A stretch of 64,000 bases of DNA, taken from assembly GCF_044628455.1 (NCBI RefSeq), contig NZ_JBIYZW010000002.1, positions 868,001-932,000 of the forward strand, given 5' to 3'. The stretch's first letter is position 1. The number at the start of each line of letters is the position of its first letter. The notes under the pieces are model-generated. The model was not told the origin of the DNA and ran no database searches. It saw only the letters and a list, made by a program, of their open reading frames with translations. A program made the position numbers and the translations under genes. Positions 46,008 to 54,989 of the stretch are shown here, piece after piece. The DNA is from Solirubrum sp044628455 (GTDB taxonomy: Bacteria; Bacteroidota; Bacteroidia; Cytophagales; Hymenobacteraceae).

Positions 46008-47096
46008 ATGCCCGAAACTGCTTTTCTTGCTGAGCATGTGGTGGAAAACCTCCGCCAGGTGTTCTTTGTGTACGACCTCGTGGCCCGGCGGCTGCACTAC
46101 GTGAATGCCGCCTACGAAGCCGTGCTGGGTGGCCGCCGCGCCCAGGCCGCCCAGGAGCTGCCGGCCCTGCTCGCCCGCCTGCACCCCGACGACCGCGACT
46201 ACGCCGCCGAGTGCTTTGCTAAGCTCAGCCAGGGCCGCCTGCACGAAGCGGTGGAAGTGCGCCTGCTCCACCCCGACGGGCAGCTGCAGTGGCTGTGCCT
46301 GAACGCGGCCCTGCACCCCCAGCCCGACGGCGGGCAGCTGCTGAGCGGGCTGGTGGAAGACGTTACCGCCGCCAAGGAGTACGCGCGCAACGCTGAGCGC
46401 TTCAACAACAAGAAGAACTCCACGCTCGAAATCCTCTCCCACGACCTGGCCGGGCCACTGGGCGTGATTCACAGCGCCGCCGCCGAGGTGCGCGCCCGCA
46501 CCCAGCACCTGTCCGACCCCAGCCTGCACGAGCTGCTGCGCATCATCGAGCAAACCTGCCGCGAAAGCACCGACCTGATCCACGACTTCGTCGACCACGA
46601 GTTTCTGGAGTCGGTGAACGTGGAGCTGCGGCGCGAGCGGGTAAACCTGGTCGAGCGTGTGGGCATCACCATCGACAACTACCGCCGCCAGCAGCAGCAG
46701 CTGAACCTGCGCTTCACGCTGCAAGCCCACCCGGAAGCCATCTACCTGAGCATCGACGAAAACAAGCTGATGCAGGTGTTCAACAACCTGATCGGCAACG
46801 CCATCAAGTTCACGCCCGCGGGCGGCCACATTGCCGTAACCCTGCACGAGCACCCCGGGCACGTGCTCATCACGGTGGCCGACACCGGCATTGGCATTCC
46901 CGGCGAGCTGCAGTCCGGCCTGTTCGAGAAGTTTACCCGGGCCCGCCGCCCCGGCCTGCGCGGCGAGAAAACCACCGGGCTGGGCATGTCCATCATCAAA
47001 ACCATTGTGGAGCTGCACCAGGGGCGCATCTGGCTGGAAAGCGAAGCCGGGCAGGGAGCCACGTTTTTTATCGAGCTGCCCCGGGAGGTAGAGTAG
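46008..47096 (+). CDS. PAS-domain sensor histidine kinase
   Basis: 362 aa, no membrane span, so a cytosolic sensor. PAS domain at residues about 8-120 (VFFVYDLVARRLHYVNAAYEAVLG; LLSGLVEDVTAAKE). HisKA has the phospho-acceptor His145 in EILSHDLAGPLGVI. HATPase_c motifs: N-box NKLMQVFNNLIGNAIKFT (Asn264), G1 DTGIGIP, F-box LFEKFTRA, G2 TTGLGMSI. No response regulator is adjacent. It is followed after 45 nt by two STAS-like genes on the same strand, which may be its output partners. Confidence 0.92.
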   Translation: MPETAFLAEHVVENLRQVFFVYDLVARRLHYVNAAYEAVLGGRRAQAAQELPALLARLHPDDRDYAAECFAKLSQGRLHEAVEVRLLHPDGQLQWLCLNAALHPQPDGGQLLSGLVEDVTAAKEYARNAERFNNKKNSTLEILSHDLAGPLGVIHSAAAEVRARTQHLSDPSLHELLRIIEQTCRESTDLIHDFVDHEFLESVNVELRRERVNLVERVGITIDNYRRQQQQLNLRFTLQAHPEAIYLSIDENKLMQVFNNLIGNAIKFTPAGGHIAVTLHEHPGHVLITVADTGIGIPGELQSGLFEKFTRARRPGLRGEKTTGLGMSIIKTIVELHQGRIWLESEAGQGATFFIELPREVE

Positions 47097-47141
47097 CGGC
47101 CGGCCCGAAACCCCGTATCTTCCCGCCCCAATTGGTGTGCT

Positions 47142-47579
47142 ATGGTGTCGACTGAAGTGTTGCAGATTGAATACCGCGCCGATTTGTTGGTGCTGGTGGG
47201 GCGCTGGATGCGGCAGCCCACCGAGCAGGAGCTGCACGCGGGCTACGAGCAGCTGCTGGCCGCGGCCCTGGCCCAGGGCTGCCGGCTCTGGCTCATCGAC
47301 GCGCGCCGCCGCAGCGACTCCAACAAGGGCCACTCGGCCTGGATGGTGCAGCATTTCTTTCCCCGGCTGGCCCAGCTCAACAGCGAGGTAAGCCTGGCCT
47401 ACCTGTTTATGCCCCACCACCTGCGCGAAATTGAGCAGGACCCGCAGGTGCCGCCGCTGTCGTTTTTCGGTCACCTGCCCTACAAGGTGCAGCGCTTCAC
47501 CGAGGAGCAGGCTGCCATGGCCTGGCTGGCCGACTGCCGCCGGCGCCTGCGGCCGGCCCCGGTGCCCCAGCCGTTGTAG
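47142..47579 (+). CDS. STAS/SpoIIAA-like protein 1
   Basis: 145 aa, soluble. The alternating beta-alpha pattern (LQIEYRADLLVLVGRW, HAGYEQLLAAALAQGCRLWLIDARRR, SEVSLAYLFMPHH, AAMAWL) fits the STAS/SpoIIAA-like fold used in regulatory switches and in small Hymenobacter signalling proteins. No conserved phospho-Ser is evident. It shares its layout with the next gene and follows the histidine kinase. The functional call rests on fold pattern only. Confidence 0.65.
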   Translation: MVSTEVLQIEYRADLLVLVGRWMRQPTEQELHAGYEQLLAAALAQGCRLWLIDARRRSDSNKGHSAWMVQHFFPRLAQLNSEVSLAYLFMPHHLREIEQDPQVPPLSFFGHLPYKVQRFTEEQAAMAWLADCRRRLRPAPVPQPL

Positions 47580-47602
47580 TCCCGCGCGCCCCGACTTGTT
47601 GC

Positions 47603-48022
47603 ATGCTGCTTACTCCGCTGCTCGCCGCCCCCGGCATTACCATCAGCTACGACGCCGATAACCGCTGGCTCTACGCCGACTGGCTGGGGGAGCACGACCA
47701 GGACTCGTCGCAGCGCTGCTGCCTGCTGCTGCTCGAGGCGCTGCGCGCCCACCCCTGCTCGCGCATTCTCAACGACAACTCCAACATCACCCGCACCAGC
47801 GTGCAGCTCACGCTCTGGGGCAGCTGGTGGCTCGACGAGATGCTGGCGGCCGGCCTGCGCCACATTGCCTGGGTATATCCCCGCGACTTTGCCGCCCGCC
47901 AGGCCACCGAGGCCGTGGTGCGCTTCATCCAGCGCCCCGTGGTAGCGACCTTCGACGACGTGGCCTCGGCCTACTTCTGGCTGCAGGCCCAGCCGGCGGG
48001 GGCTGAGGGGAAGGTTCGCTAG
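47603..48022 (+). CDS. STAS/SpoIIAA-like protein 2
   Basis: 139 aa, soluble. Same plan as the previous protein: ISYDADNRWLYADWLGEH, a helix, SRILNDNSNITRTS where the first has WLIDARRRSDS, then IAWVYPRD and a final FDDVASAYFWLQ helix. It begins 23 nt after the preceding stop. The pair probably arose by duplication and is likely co-expressed with the histidine kinase. Confidence 0.65.
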   Translation: MLLTPLLAAPGITISYDADNRWLYADWLGEHDQDSSQRCCLLLLEALRAHPCSRILNDNSNITRTSVQLTLWGSWWLDEMLAAGLRHIAWVYPRDFAARQATEAVVRFIQRPVVATFDDVASAYFWLQAQPAGAEGKVR

Positions 48023-48140
48023 CACACCCCGCGTTGCGGCCGGTCACCGCACCGGATTAGCGGCCGGGTCTGCCGGTCTCGTCTGGTACCGGGCAAGCCG
48101 CCGGAGCCGGGCTGCCCTGGGCGGTGAAATGGCGAAGTCT

Positions 48141-48188
48141 CGCATATTGATGTGATTGGGCGGGCCGGGGGCGGCCTCTATCTTGCAG
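48141..48188 (+). promoter_or_regulatory. Palindrome, TTG and -7 box before a lipoprotein gene
   Basis: CGCAT-ATTG-ATGTG (48141-48154), TTG (48156-48158), 20-nt spacer, TATCTTGC (48179-48186), AG. The -7 box is imperfect, but the order palindrome-TTG-ATCTTGCAG repeats that at 18868-18920. Confidence 0.42.
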
Positions 48189-48242
48189 GCCCCGGGCCGG
48201 GCCTCGCCGGCGGGGTCTGTTCCTCCACTCTTCCTGCTTCTT

Positions 48243-48878
48243 ATGTCGCGCTTTTCCTTCGCCGGCCTGGCCGCCGGGGCCGCAATGCTGGCCCTGTCGG
48301 CCTGCTCGGGCAACAACCCAGCCGCCACCGATACCCCCGCCGCCGACCCGGCCAGCAGCCCCGGCGCTACCTCGGCCGCGCCCACGCCCAGCACCGACGC
48401 GGCCGACCACTACACCGCGCCCGCCACGCCGGCCCCGGCGGTCAACCCCGAGGCCTTTGCCTTCACCCTCGACGGCGGCGCCTACGCCGGTCAGCGCGTA
48501 ACCATTGCCCACCCCGCCGACGCGGCCACCCGCCCCGGCTCGGCCATCGGGTACTGGACCCAGCTCTCGGGCCGCGGCACCGAGCTCGACGCCAGCCACG
48601 AAAAGCCCACCGGCATCATTCTGCGCCTGCCCAACGCCGCCCGCAACCAGCCCGGTACCTACCCGCTGGCTACCAGCGCCATCGTGAGCAACGGCGAGGG
48701 CGCGGCCGGCGACATCACCATCGACAAGGGCACGGTTACCATCACCACCTACGCCGACCGCATCGTGGGCACCTTCGAGGGCACGGGTACTTACCTGGAC
48801 CTGAAAAATAACATGAAGCAGACGCCCGTCACCATCAGCAAGGGCAGCTTCGACCTGGCCCGCGGCAACGACCGGTAA
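48243..48878 (+). CDS. Putative lipoprotein, function unknown
   Basis: 211 aa from ATG 48243. Signal sequence with lipobox LALSAC. A Pro/Ala/Thr-rich tether (about 60 residues) joins it to a compact beta-rich domain (FAFTLDGGAYAGQRVTIAHP, IILRLPNAARNQPGTYPL, DITIDKGTVTITTYADRIVGTFEGTGTY). The domain pattern is common in small Bacteroidota lipoproteins but has no named function. Own promoter and terminator. Confidence 0.75.
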   Translation: MSRFSFAGLAAGAAMLALSACSGNNPAATDTPAADPASSPGATSAAPTPSTDAADHYTAPATPAPAVNPEAFAFTLDGGAYAGQRVTIAHPADAATRPGSAIGYWTQLSGRGTELDASHEKPTGIILRLPNAARNQPGTYPLATSAIVSNGEGAAGDITIDKGTVTITTYADRIVGTFEGTGTYLDLKNNMKQTPVTISKGSFDLARGNDR

Positions 48879-48925
48879 ACCCGGGCTCGACGCCCTACGG
48901 TCCAGCTCTTTTTGAGGATTACTAA

Positions 48926-48959
48926 CCCGGCCCCGACTGCCTCCGCAGCCGGGGCCGGG
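48926..48959 (+). terminator. Intrinsic terminator after lipoprotein gene
   Basis: CCCGGCCCCG/CGGGGCCGGG, 10-bp perfect stem, 14-nt loop, followed by CGTTTCC. Confidence 0.65.
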
Positions 48960-49032
48960 CGTTTCCGGGCGCATCCCCTCCTGGCCTGAATAGGATATAA
49001 CCGTCGGGTGCTGGAAAAAAGCCGGGCTTATG

Positions 49033-49064
49033 TTGCGGGTGAATCTTGGGATTGTATATATTTG
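49033..49064 (+). promoter_or_regulatory. Promoter of the 1,849-aa T9SS cargo gene
   Basis: TTG (49033-49035), 21-nt spacer, TATATTTG (49057-49064): exact -7 match. It leaves a leader of about 265 nt before ATG 49335; that leader has no gene. Confidence 0.6.
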
Positions 49065-49334
49065 GCCACCTATTAAGAAACTTATATACTTTTCATGTCA
49101 GGCTCATTTTTCGTTTCAGAAAGCTATTTACCGTCGGCTGCCCCGGGCCTGAACCGGTTTTGCCTGCCCCCGGCCTTTTCCCGGGCATTCCCTGCCCACC
49201 GCTGCCCCGGGCGGTGGTCAGCCGCGTCGGCTTTCGCCGGCTCCAGAAGTTACTAGCTGCCATTCCCGCCGCCGCTTGGTGGCCGCGCAGCTACGCCTTT
49301 GCTTTTTCCTTCAATTCCTTACCACTCATCGTCC

Positions 49335-52300
49335 ATGCAAAAACCTTACGCTACCCGGCCCGACACGCGAGGGGCCCGCTTATCAAGTAATTCTGCCCCG
49401 GGCGAGTCAGCCAGCCGGGGCGGACAATGGCGCCGACTGCTGCTGGGCGTAGGCCTGTGGGCCGGGGCCCTGGCCGCCCACGGGCAGGGTGCCAGCAAGC
49501 TGTACTGGGTGCAGAGCAGCGCCACGGCTAGCAGCGACGCACTGGTGGTGGCCAACCTCGACGGCTCGAACCCCACCGTGCTGGCCTCCGGCGCCGCCAA
49601 CTTCGCCAACCCCCTCAACATTGCCGTGAACGTGGCCGCGGGCCACATCTACGTGGCCGACGCCAACGCCACCGGCGGCACCGGCATCACGCGCTACAAC
49701 CTCGACGGCAGCGGCCGCACCGCCATTGCCGCCCACAACAGCGGCTGGCAGTACAACGATTTGCAGGTAGCCGGCGGCAAGCTGTACTGGGTGCAGAGCA
49801 GCGGGACGGCCAGCAGCGACGCGCTGGTGGTGGCCAACCTCGACGGCTCGAACCCCACCGTGCTGGCCTCCGGCGCCGCCAACTTCGCCAACCCCACGAA
49901 CCTGGCCGTGGATGCCGTGGCCGGCTACATCTACGTGGCCGACGCCAACGTGACTGGCAACACCGGCATCACGCGCTACAACCTCGACGGCAGCGGCCGC
50001 ACCGCCATTGCCGCGCCCGCAACTGGGGTGCAGTACAACGACCTGCAGGCGCTCAACAACAAGCTGTACTGGGTGCAGAGCAGCGCCACGGCTAGCAGCG
50101 ACGCGCTGGTAGTGGCCAACCTCGACGGCTCGAACTCCACCGTACTGGCCTCCGGCGCCGCCAACTTCGCCAACCCCCTGAACTTGGCCATCAATACGGC
50201 GAGTGGGGTAATCTACGTGGCCGACGCCAACGCCACCGGCGGCACCGGCATCACGCGCTACAACCTCGACGGCAGCGGCCGCACCGCCATTGCCGCCCAC
50301 AACAGCGGCTGGCAGTACAACGAGCTGGTGCTCGACGAGCAGGTGGCTACCTCGGTGTCGTCGATCAACCGGGTAGGCGCGGCCACCACCAACGCCGCCA
50401 GCGTGAGCTTCACCGTGACCTTTGCCCAGAGCATTTCGGGGCTGAGCACCGGCAACTTCTCCCTGACCACCTCGGGCCTGTCGGGTGCCAGCGTGAGCAG
50501 CGTGTCGGGCTCGGGCAGCACCTACACCGTGACGGTGAACACCGGCTCGGGCGACGGGACCGTGCGCCTGAACCTGCAGAACGCCAGCGGCCTGTCGGCC
50601 CCCGTAACGGGGCTGCCCTACACCAGCGGTCAGACGTACACCATCGACAAAACCGCCCCGGTGGTAACGGGCGTGACGGGCGGCGCTACCTACAACAGCA
50701 GCCGCACGATTTCCTTTAACGAGGGCACGGCCACGCTCAACGGCTCCGCCTTCGCCTCGGGCGGCAGCGTGAGCGGCACGGGCAGCTACACCCTGGTGGT
50801 AACCGACGCGGCCGGCAACGTTACCACGGTGGGCTTCAGCATCGACACCACGGCTCCGAACACGTTCATTGTGAGCGGCCCGCCGGCGCTGACCAACAGC
50901 CCCTCAGCCACCTTCGACTTCAGCAGCGACGAGTCGGGCGTGAGCTACCAGGCCAGCCTCGATGGCAGTGCCTTCGGCGCCGTTACCGACCCGATGACCT
51001 TCGTGGGTTTGAGCAGCGGCCCGCACAGCCTGGCCGTGCGCGCCATTGACGCGGCGGGCAACGTGGACGCCACCCCGGCTACCTACAGCTGGACCATTGA
51101 CGCCGTAGCCCCCGCCGCCCCGGTGGCCATTGCGCCCGCCAACGGCAGCGTCACGGGCGACAACACGCCCACCTTCGTTGGCACGGCCGAGCCGGGCAGC
51201 ACCGTCACCGTCATTGTCGACGGCAGCTCGGTGGGCACGACCACGACCACCGGCAGCGGCAACTGGGCGCTGAACCAGCCCAGCGCCCTGGCCGATGGCT
51301 CCCACACCGTTCGGGCCACGGCCACCGACGCGGCCGGCAACACCAGCCCCAGCAGCAATACCAACACTTTCATGGTGGATGCCACGGCCCCGGCGGCCCC
51401 GGTAGTGAGCAGCCCGGCCAACGGCCTGCAGACCGCCGACAACACGCCTACCTATAGCGGTACGGCCGAGTCGGGCAGCACCATTACCGTCGTGGTCGAC
51501 GGCAGCGCCGTTGGTACCACTACGACCAGCGGGGCCGGCAGCTGGAGCTTTACCCAGGCCGTAGCCCTGGCAGAGGGCAGCCATACCGTGCGGGCCACGG
51601 CCACCGATGCGGCGGGCAACCTGAGTCCCCTCAGCAGCACCAATACCTTCGTAGTAGATACCCAGGCCCCGAACACGCTCATTGTGAGCGGCCCGCCGGC
51701 CTTGACCAACAGCCCCTCGGCCACCTTTGACTTCAGCAGCAACGAATCCGGTGTCAGCTACCAGGCCAGCCTCGACGGCAGTGCCTTCACCTCTGCCACC
51801 GACCCGGTAACCTTCAGCGGCCTGGCCGACGGGCTGCACACGCTGGCCGTGCGCGCCATTGACGGAGCTGGCAACGTGGACGCCACCCCGGCTACCTACA
51901 GCTGGACCATTGACGCCGTAGCCCCCGCCGCCCCGGTGGCCATTGCGCCCGCCAACGGCAGCATCACGGGCGACAACACCCCGGCCTACAGTGGCACGGG
52001 TGAGCCGGGCAGCACGGTAACGGTGATAGTGGATGGCATCTCGGTGGGCACCACCACTGCCAATGGCGCGGGCAACTGGGTGTTTACCCCGGTGACTCCC
52101 CTGGCCGAAGGCAGCCACACCGTGCGCGCCACGGCCGCCGACGCGGCCGGCAACACCAGCCCCAGCAGCAACACCAACACTTTCACGGTGGACACGCAGG
52201 CGCCCGCCGCGCCGGTAGTAGCCGGCCCGGCCAACGGCAGCACGACCGGTGACAACACGCCTACCTACAGCGGCACGGGTGAGCCGGGCAGCACCATTAC

Positions 52301-54884
52301 CGTCGTGGTCGATGGTAGCGCCGTTGGTACAACTACCGTTAGCGGGGGCGGCAGCTGGAGCTTCACGCAGCCCACAGCCCTGGCCGAAGGCTCGCACACG
52401 GTGCGCGCCACCGCCACTGATGTTGTCGGCAACGTCAGCGTCAGCAGCAACACCAACAGCTTCGTAGTAGATGCCCAGGCGCCCAATACGCTCATCGTCT
52501 CGGGGCCGCCGGCCTTGACCAACAGCTCCTCGGCCACGTTCGACTTCAGCAGCAACGAGTCGGGCGTGAGCTACCAGGCCAGCCTCGACGGTGCCCCCTT
52601 CACCTCTGCCACCGACCCGGTAACCTTCAGCAGCCTGGCCGACGGCGCCCACACGCTGGAAGTGCGCGCCATCGACGCGGCTGGCAACGTGGACGCTACC
52701 CCGGCCAGCTACAGCTGGACCATCGACACCCAGGCGCCCACGGTAGCACTGGCCAGCCCGGCCAGCAACCCCACCGCCACCAGCCCCATTCCCGTCACGG
52801 TAACCTTCTCCGAAAGCGTAAGCGGCTTCAGCCTCGCCGACCTGGTAGTGGGCAACGCCACCGCGGCGAACTTCAGCGGCAGCGGCAGCAGCTACTCGTT
52901 TACCCTCACGCCCACCGGCCCCGGTCTGGTGACGGTGAACATCGGGGGCAACAGTGCGGTGGACGCCGCCGGCAACGGCAACGTGGCCGCTTCGCCCTTC
53001 AGCATTCAGTACAGCCCGCTGCCCAGCGTGCTGACCTGGACCGGCGGGGCCTCCACCAACTGGAACAGCGCCGCCAACTGGTCGCCCGCCCAGGTGCCCG
53101 CGGCCGACGACAACGTGCTCGTTCCGGCCGGAGCCCCGCGCTACCCCGTGCTGGCGGGCGGCGCCTTCGAGGCCCACAACCTGACGCTGGAAGCCGGCGC
53201 TACGCTCAGCCAGAGCGGCGGCACCCTGGAGGTAGCCGGCGCCTTCGTCAACAACGGCACCCTGAACGCCACCGGCGGTACCATTGCCCTGTCTGACACC
53301 GTGGCCCAGACCATCGGCGGCAGCAGCACCAGCCGCTTCTTCAACCTCGCCGTGGGCGGGGCCGGGGCCCAGCTGGCCGGCCCGGTGCAGGTGCAGCGCC
53401 TGCTCACCCTCGACGGCAGCCTGAATACCAACGGCCAGGCGTTTACCCTGCTCTCCGACGCCGACGGCACGGCCATGGTGGTCAACCGCGGCGGCACGGT
53501 CAACGGCACGGCCACGGTGCAGCGCTACATTACGCCCGCGCTCAACCCCGGCCCCGGCTACCGCCATTACTCGGCCCCGGTGAGCAACACCACCGTGGCC
53601 GACCTGGCCACGCCGGGCTTCACGCCGGTGGTGAACCCGCAGTACAACAGCTCGCCCAACCCCGGACTGGTGACGCCCTACCCCACGGTGTTCGGCTACA
53701 ACGAAAGCCGCCTGACGGGCAGCTCGGCCACCACGGCCGGCTTCGACTTCGGCTGGGAGTCGCCCACCGCGCTCAGCTCGCCGCTGCTGCGCGGCCGCGG
53801 CTACACCGTCAACATCCCCGCTTCGCAGACGGTGGACTTCGTGGGCACGCTCAACAACGGCGACGTGCCGGTGGGCCCGCTCACCCGCGGTGCCACCGCC
53901 AACTCGGGCTGGCATTTGCTGGGCAACCCCTACCCGTCGCCCATCGACTGGGATTCGCTGGCCCGCCCGGCCGGCATGATGAACGCCGTGTACGTGTACC
54001 GCTCCAACGGCCAGTACAGCGGCAGCTACGCCAGCTACGTGAACGGCATCGGCAGCCTCTCGGGGGGCGTGATTGGGGCCATGCAGGGCTTCTTCGTGCG
54101 CACCACCCAGGATGTGCCTGCCTTTAGCTTCCAGAACGCCGCCCGCCTCAGCACCTACGCCGACCCGGCCTTTTACCGCGGCGCCGCCACCGAGCAGCGC
54201 CCGGTCGTGCAGCTCAGCGCTACCCACGCCCTGAGCCAGCAGCAGGATGAGGCCTTCGTGTACCTGCAGCCCGGCGCCAGCCCCGCCGTGGAGGCCGCCC
54301 ACGACGCCGTGAAGCTGCCCGCCGGTCCGGTGCGCCTCTACACCCTGGCCGGTACCGAGGCCCTGGCCATCAACGGCCTGGCGCCCGCCGCCACCCAGCA
54401 GGTACCCCTGGTAATTGAGGGTGCGGCCGGCAACTGGCAGCTCAGCGTGGCCCAGCTGCTGAACGCCACCGACCTGAGCGTGGAGCTGGAAGACCGCGTG
54501 CGCGGCCTGCGCCAGCCCCTGAGCGCCGGCAGCCAGTACGCCTTCGCCCACAGCGGCGGCCACAGCGGCACGCGCTTCGTGCTGCACCTGAATGCCAGCC
54601 GGGTGCTGGCCCAGAAAGCCGCCAACACCCTCGCGGCCGACGTGTACCCCAACCCGACCCGCAACGGCCAGGGCCTGCGCATCAGCGCCAGCGGCCTGAG
54701 CAGCCAGCCCCTGCAGCTGGCCCTCTACAACAGCCTGGGCCAGCGCGTGGCCAGCCAGGAGGCTCGTCCGCAGGGCGGCACCGTGCGCGAAACCCTGGTT
54801 ACCCAGCACCTGCCCGCCGGCGTGTACACCCTGCGCCTGACCTCGGGCACCCAGCAAACCGTGAAGAAAGTCGTGGTGGAATAG
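49335..54884 (+). CDS. Giant secreted repeat protein with bacterial Ig-like domains and T9SS tail
   Basis: 1,849 aa from ATG 49335. A 50-residue basic leader ends in an export signal (LLLGVGLWAGALAAHGQ). Three 94-residue YWTD/NHL-like repeats (KLYWVQSS...; about 49497, 49779, 50061; 282-bp period) follow. Then Ig-like modules in the order A-B-B-A-B-B-A (A: SGPPALTNS...; B: APAAPV...DNTPTYSGT), an Ig domain with TVTFSESVSGFS, a C-terminal T9SS-cargo region (HLLGNPYPSPIDW) and the sorting tail ADVYPNPTRNGQG...VKKVVVE. Probably a surface adhesin or matrix protein. Confidence 0.9.
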   Translation: MQKPYATRPDTRGARLSSNSAPGESASRGGQWRRLLLGVGLWAGALAAHGQGASKLYWVQSSATASSDALVVANLDGSNPTVLASGAANFANPLNIAVNVAAGHIYVADANATGGTGITRYNLDGSGRTAIAAHNSGWQYNDLQVAGGKLYWVQSSGTASSDALVVANLDGSNPTVLASGAANFANPTNLAVDAVAGYIYVADANVTGNTGITRYNLDGSGRTAIAAPATGVQYNDLQALNNKLYWVQSSATASSDALVVANLDGSNSTVLASGAANFANPLNLAINTASGVIYVADANATGGTGITRYNLDGSGRTAIAAHNSGWQYNELVLDEQVATSVSSINRVGAATTNAASVSFTVTFAQSISGLSTGNFSLTTSGLSGASVSSVSGSGSTYTVTVNTGSGDGTVRLNLQNASGLSAPVTGLPYTSGQTYTIDKTAPVVTGVTGGATYNSSRTISFNEGTATLNGSAFASGGSVSGTGSYTLVVTDAAGNVTTVGFSIDTTAPNTFIVSGPPALTNSPSATFDFSSDESGVSYQASLDGSAFGAVTDPMTFVGLSSGPHSLAVRAIDAAGNVDATPATYSWTIDAVAPAAPVAIAPANGSVTGDNTPTFVGTAEPGSTVTVIVDGSSVGTTTTTGSGNWALNQPSALADGSHTVRATATDAAGNTSPSSNTNTFMVDATAPAAPVVSSPANGLQTADNTPTYSGTAESGSTITVVVDGSAVGTTTTSGAGSWSFTQAVALAEGSHTVRATATDAAGNLSPLSSTNTFVVDTQAPNTLIVSGPPALTNSPSATFDFSSNESGVSYQASLDGSAFTSATDPVTFSGLADGLHTLAVRAIDGAGNVDATPATYSWTIDAVAPAAPVAIAPANGSITGDNTPAYSGTGEPGSTVTVIVDGISVGTTTANGAGNWVFTPVTPLAEGSHTVRATAADAAGNTSPSSNTNTFTVDTQAPAAPVVAGPANGSTTGDNTPTYSGTGEPGSTITVVVDGSAVGTTTVSGGGSWSFTQPTALAEGSHTVRATATDVVGNVSVSSNTNSFVVDAQAPNTLIVSGPPALTNSSSATFDFSSNESGVSYQASLDGAPFTSATDPVTFSSLADGAHTLEVRAIDAAGNVDATPASYSWTIDTQAPTVALASPASNPTATSPIPVTVTFSESVSGFSLADLVVGNATAANFSGSGSSYSFTLTPTGPGLVTVNIGGNSAVDAAGNGNVAASPFSIQYSPLPSVLTWTGGASTNWNSAANWSPAQVPAADDNVLVPAGAPRYPVLAGGAFEAHNLTLEAGATLSQSGGTLEVAGAFVNNGTLNATGGTIALSDTVAQTIGGSSTSRFFNLAVGGAGAQLAGPVQVQRLLTLDGSLNTNGQAFTLLSDADGTAMVVNRGGTVNGTATVQRYITPALNPGPGYRHYSAPVSNTTVADLATPGFTPVVNPQYNSSPNPGLVTPYPTVFGYNESRLTGSSATTAGFDFGWESPTALSSPLLRGRGYTVNIPASQTVDFVGTLNNGDVPVGPLTRGATANSGWHLLGNPYPSPIDWDSLARPAGMMNAVYVYRSNGQYSGSYASYVNGIGSLSGGVIGAMQGFFVRTTQDVPAFSFQNAARLSTYADPAFYRGAATEQRPVVQLSATHALSQQQDEAFVYLQPGASPAVEAAHDAVKLPAGPVRLYTLAGTEALAINGLAPAATQQVPLVIEGAAGNWQLSVAQLLNATDLSVELEDRVRGLRQPLSAGSQYAFAHSGGHSGTRFVLHLNASRVLAQKAANTLAADVYPNPTRNGQGLRISASGLSSQPLQLALYNSLGQRVASQEARPQGGTVRETLVTQHLPAGVYTLRLTSGTQQTVKKVVVE
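49497..50330 (+). repeat. Three 282-bp coding repeats (94 aa each)
   Basis: Copies start at 49497, 49779 and 50061 with long runs of identical bases, for example CTGTACTGGGTGCAGAGCAG and GGCGCCGCCAACTTCGCCAA. The near-identity points to recent expansion or gene conversion. Confidence 0.85.
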
Positions 54885-54908
54885 AGTAGTTGCACCCACT
54901 TTCCCGGC

Positions 54909-54941
54909 AAAAAGTCCGGCTCCCCTGGAGCCGGACTTTTT
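54909..54941. terminator. Bidirectional intrinsic terminator
   Basis: AAAAAGTCCGGCTCC, 3-nt loop, GGAGCCGGACTTTTT: 15-bp perfect stem with A and T runs, 24 nt after the stop of the giant gene. Confidence 0.9.
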
Positions 54942-54989
54942 GCGTTTTGGGGAGACTCCCCGGCCACTCTGGGCTTATTCATCCGCAGG

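Noticed and set aside
50904..54899. A 1,331-codon open frame antisense to the giant T9SS gene
   Set aside because: It is a shadow caused by high GC and repeat structure; its translation is Gly/Ala/His/Val-rich with no domain, while the sense strand has clear domains, promoter and terminator.
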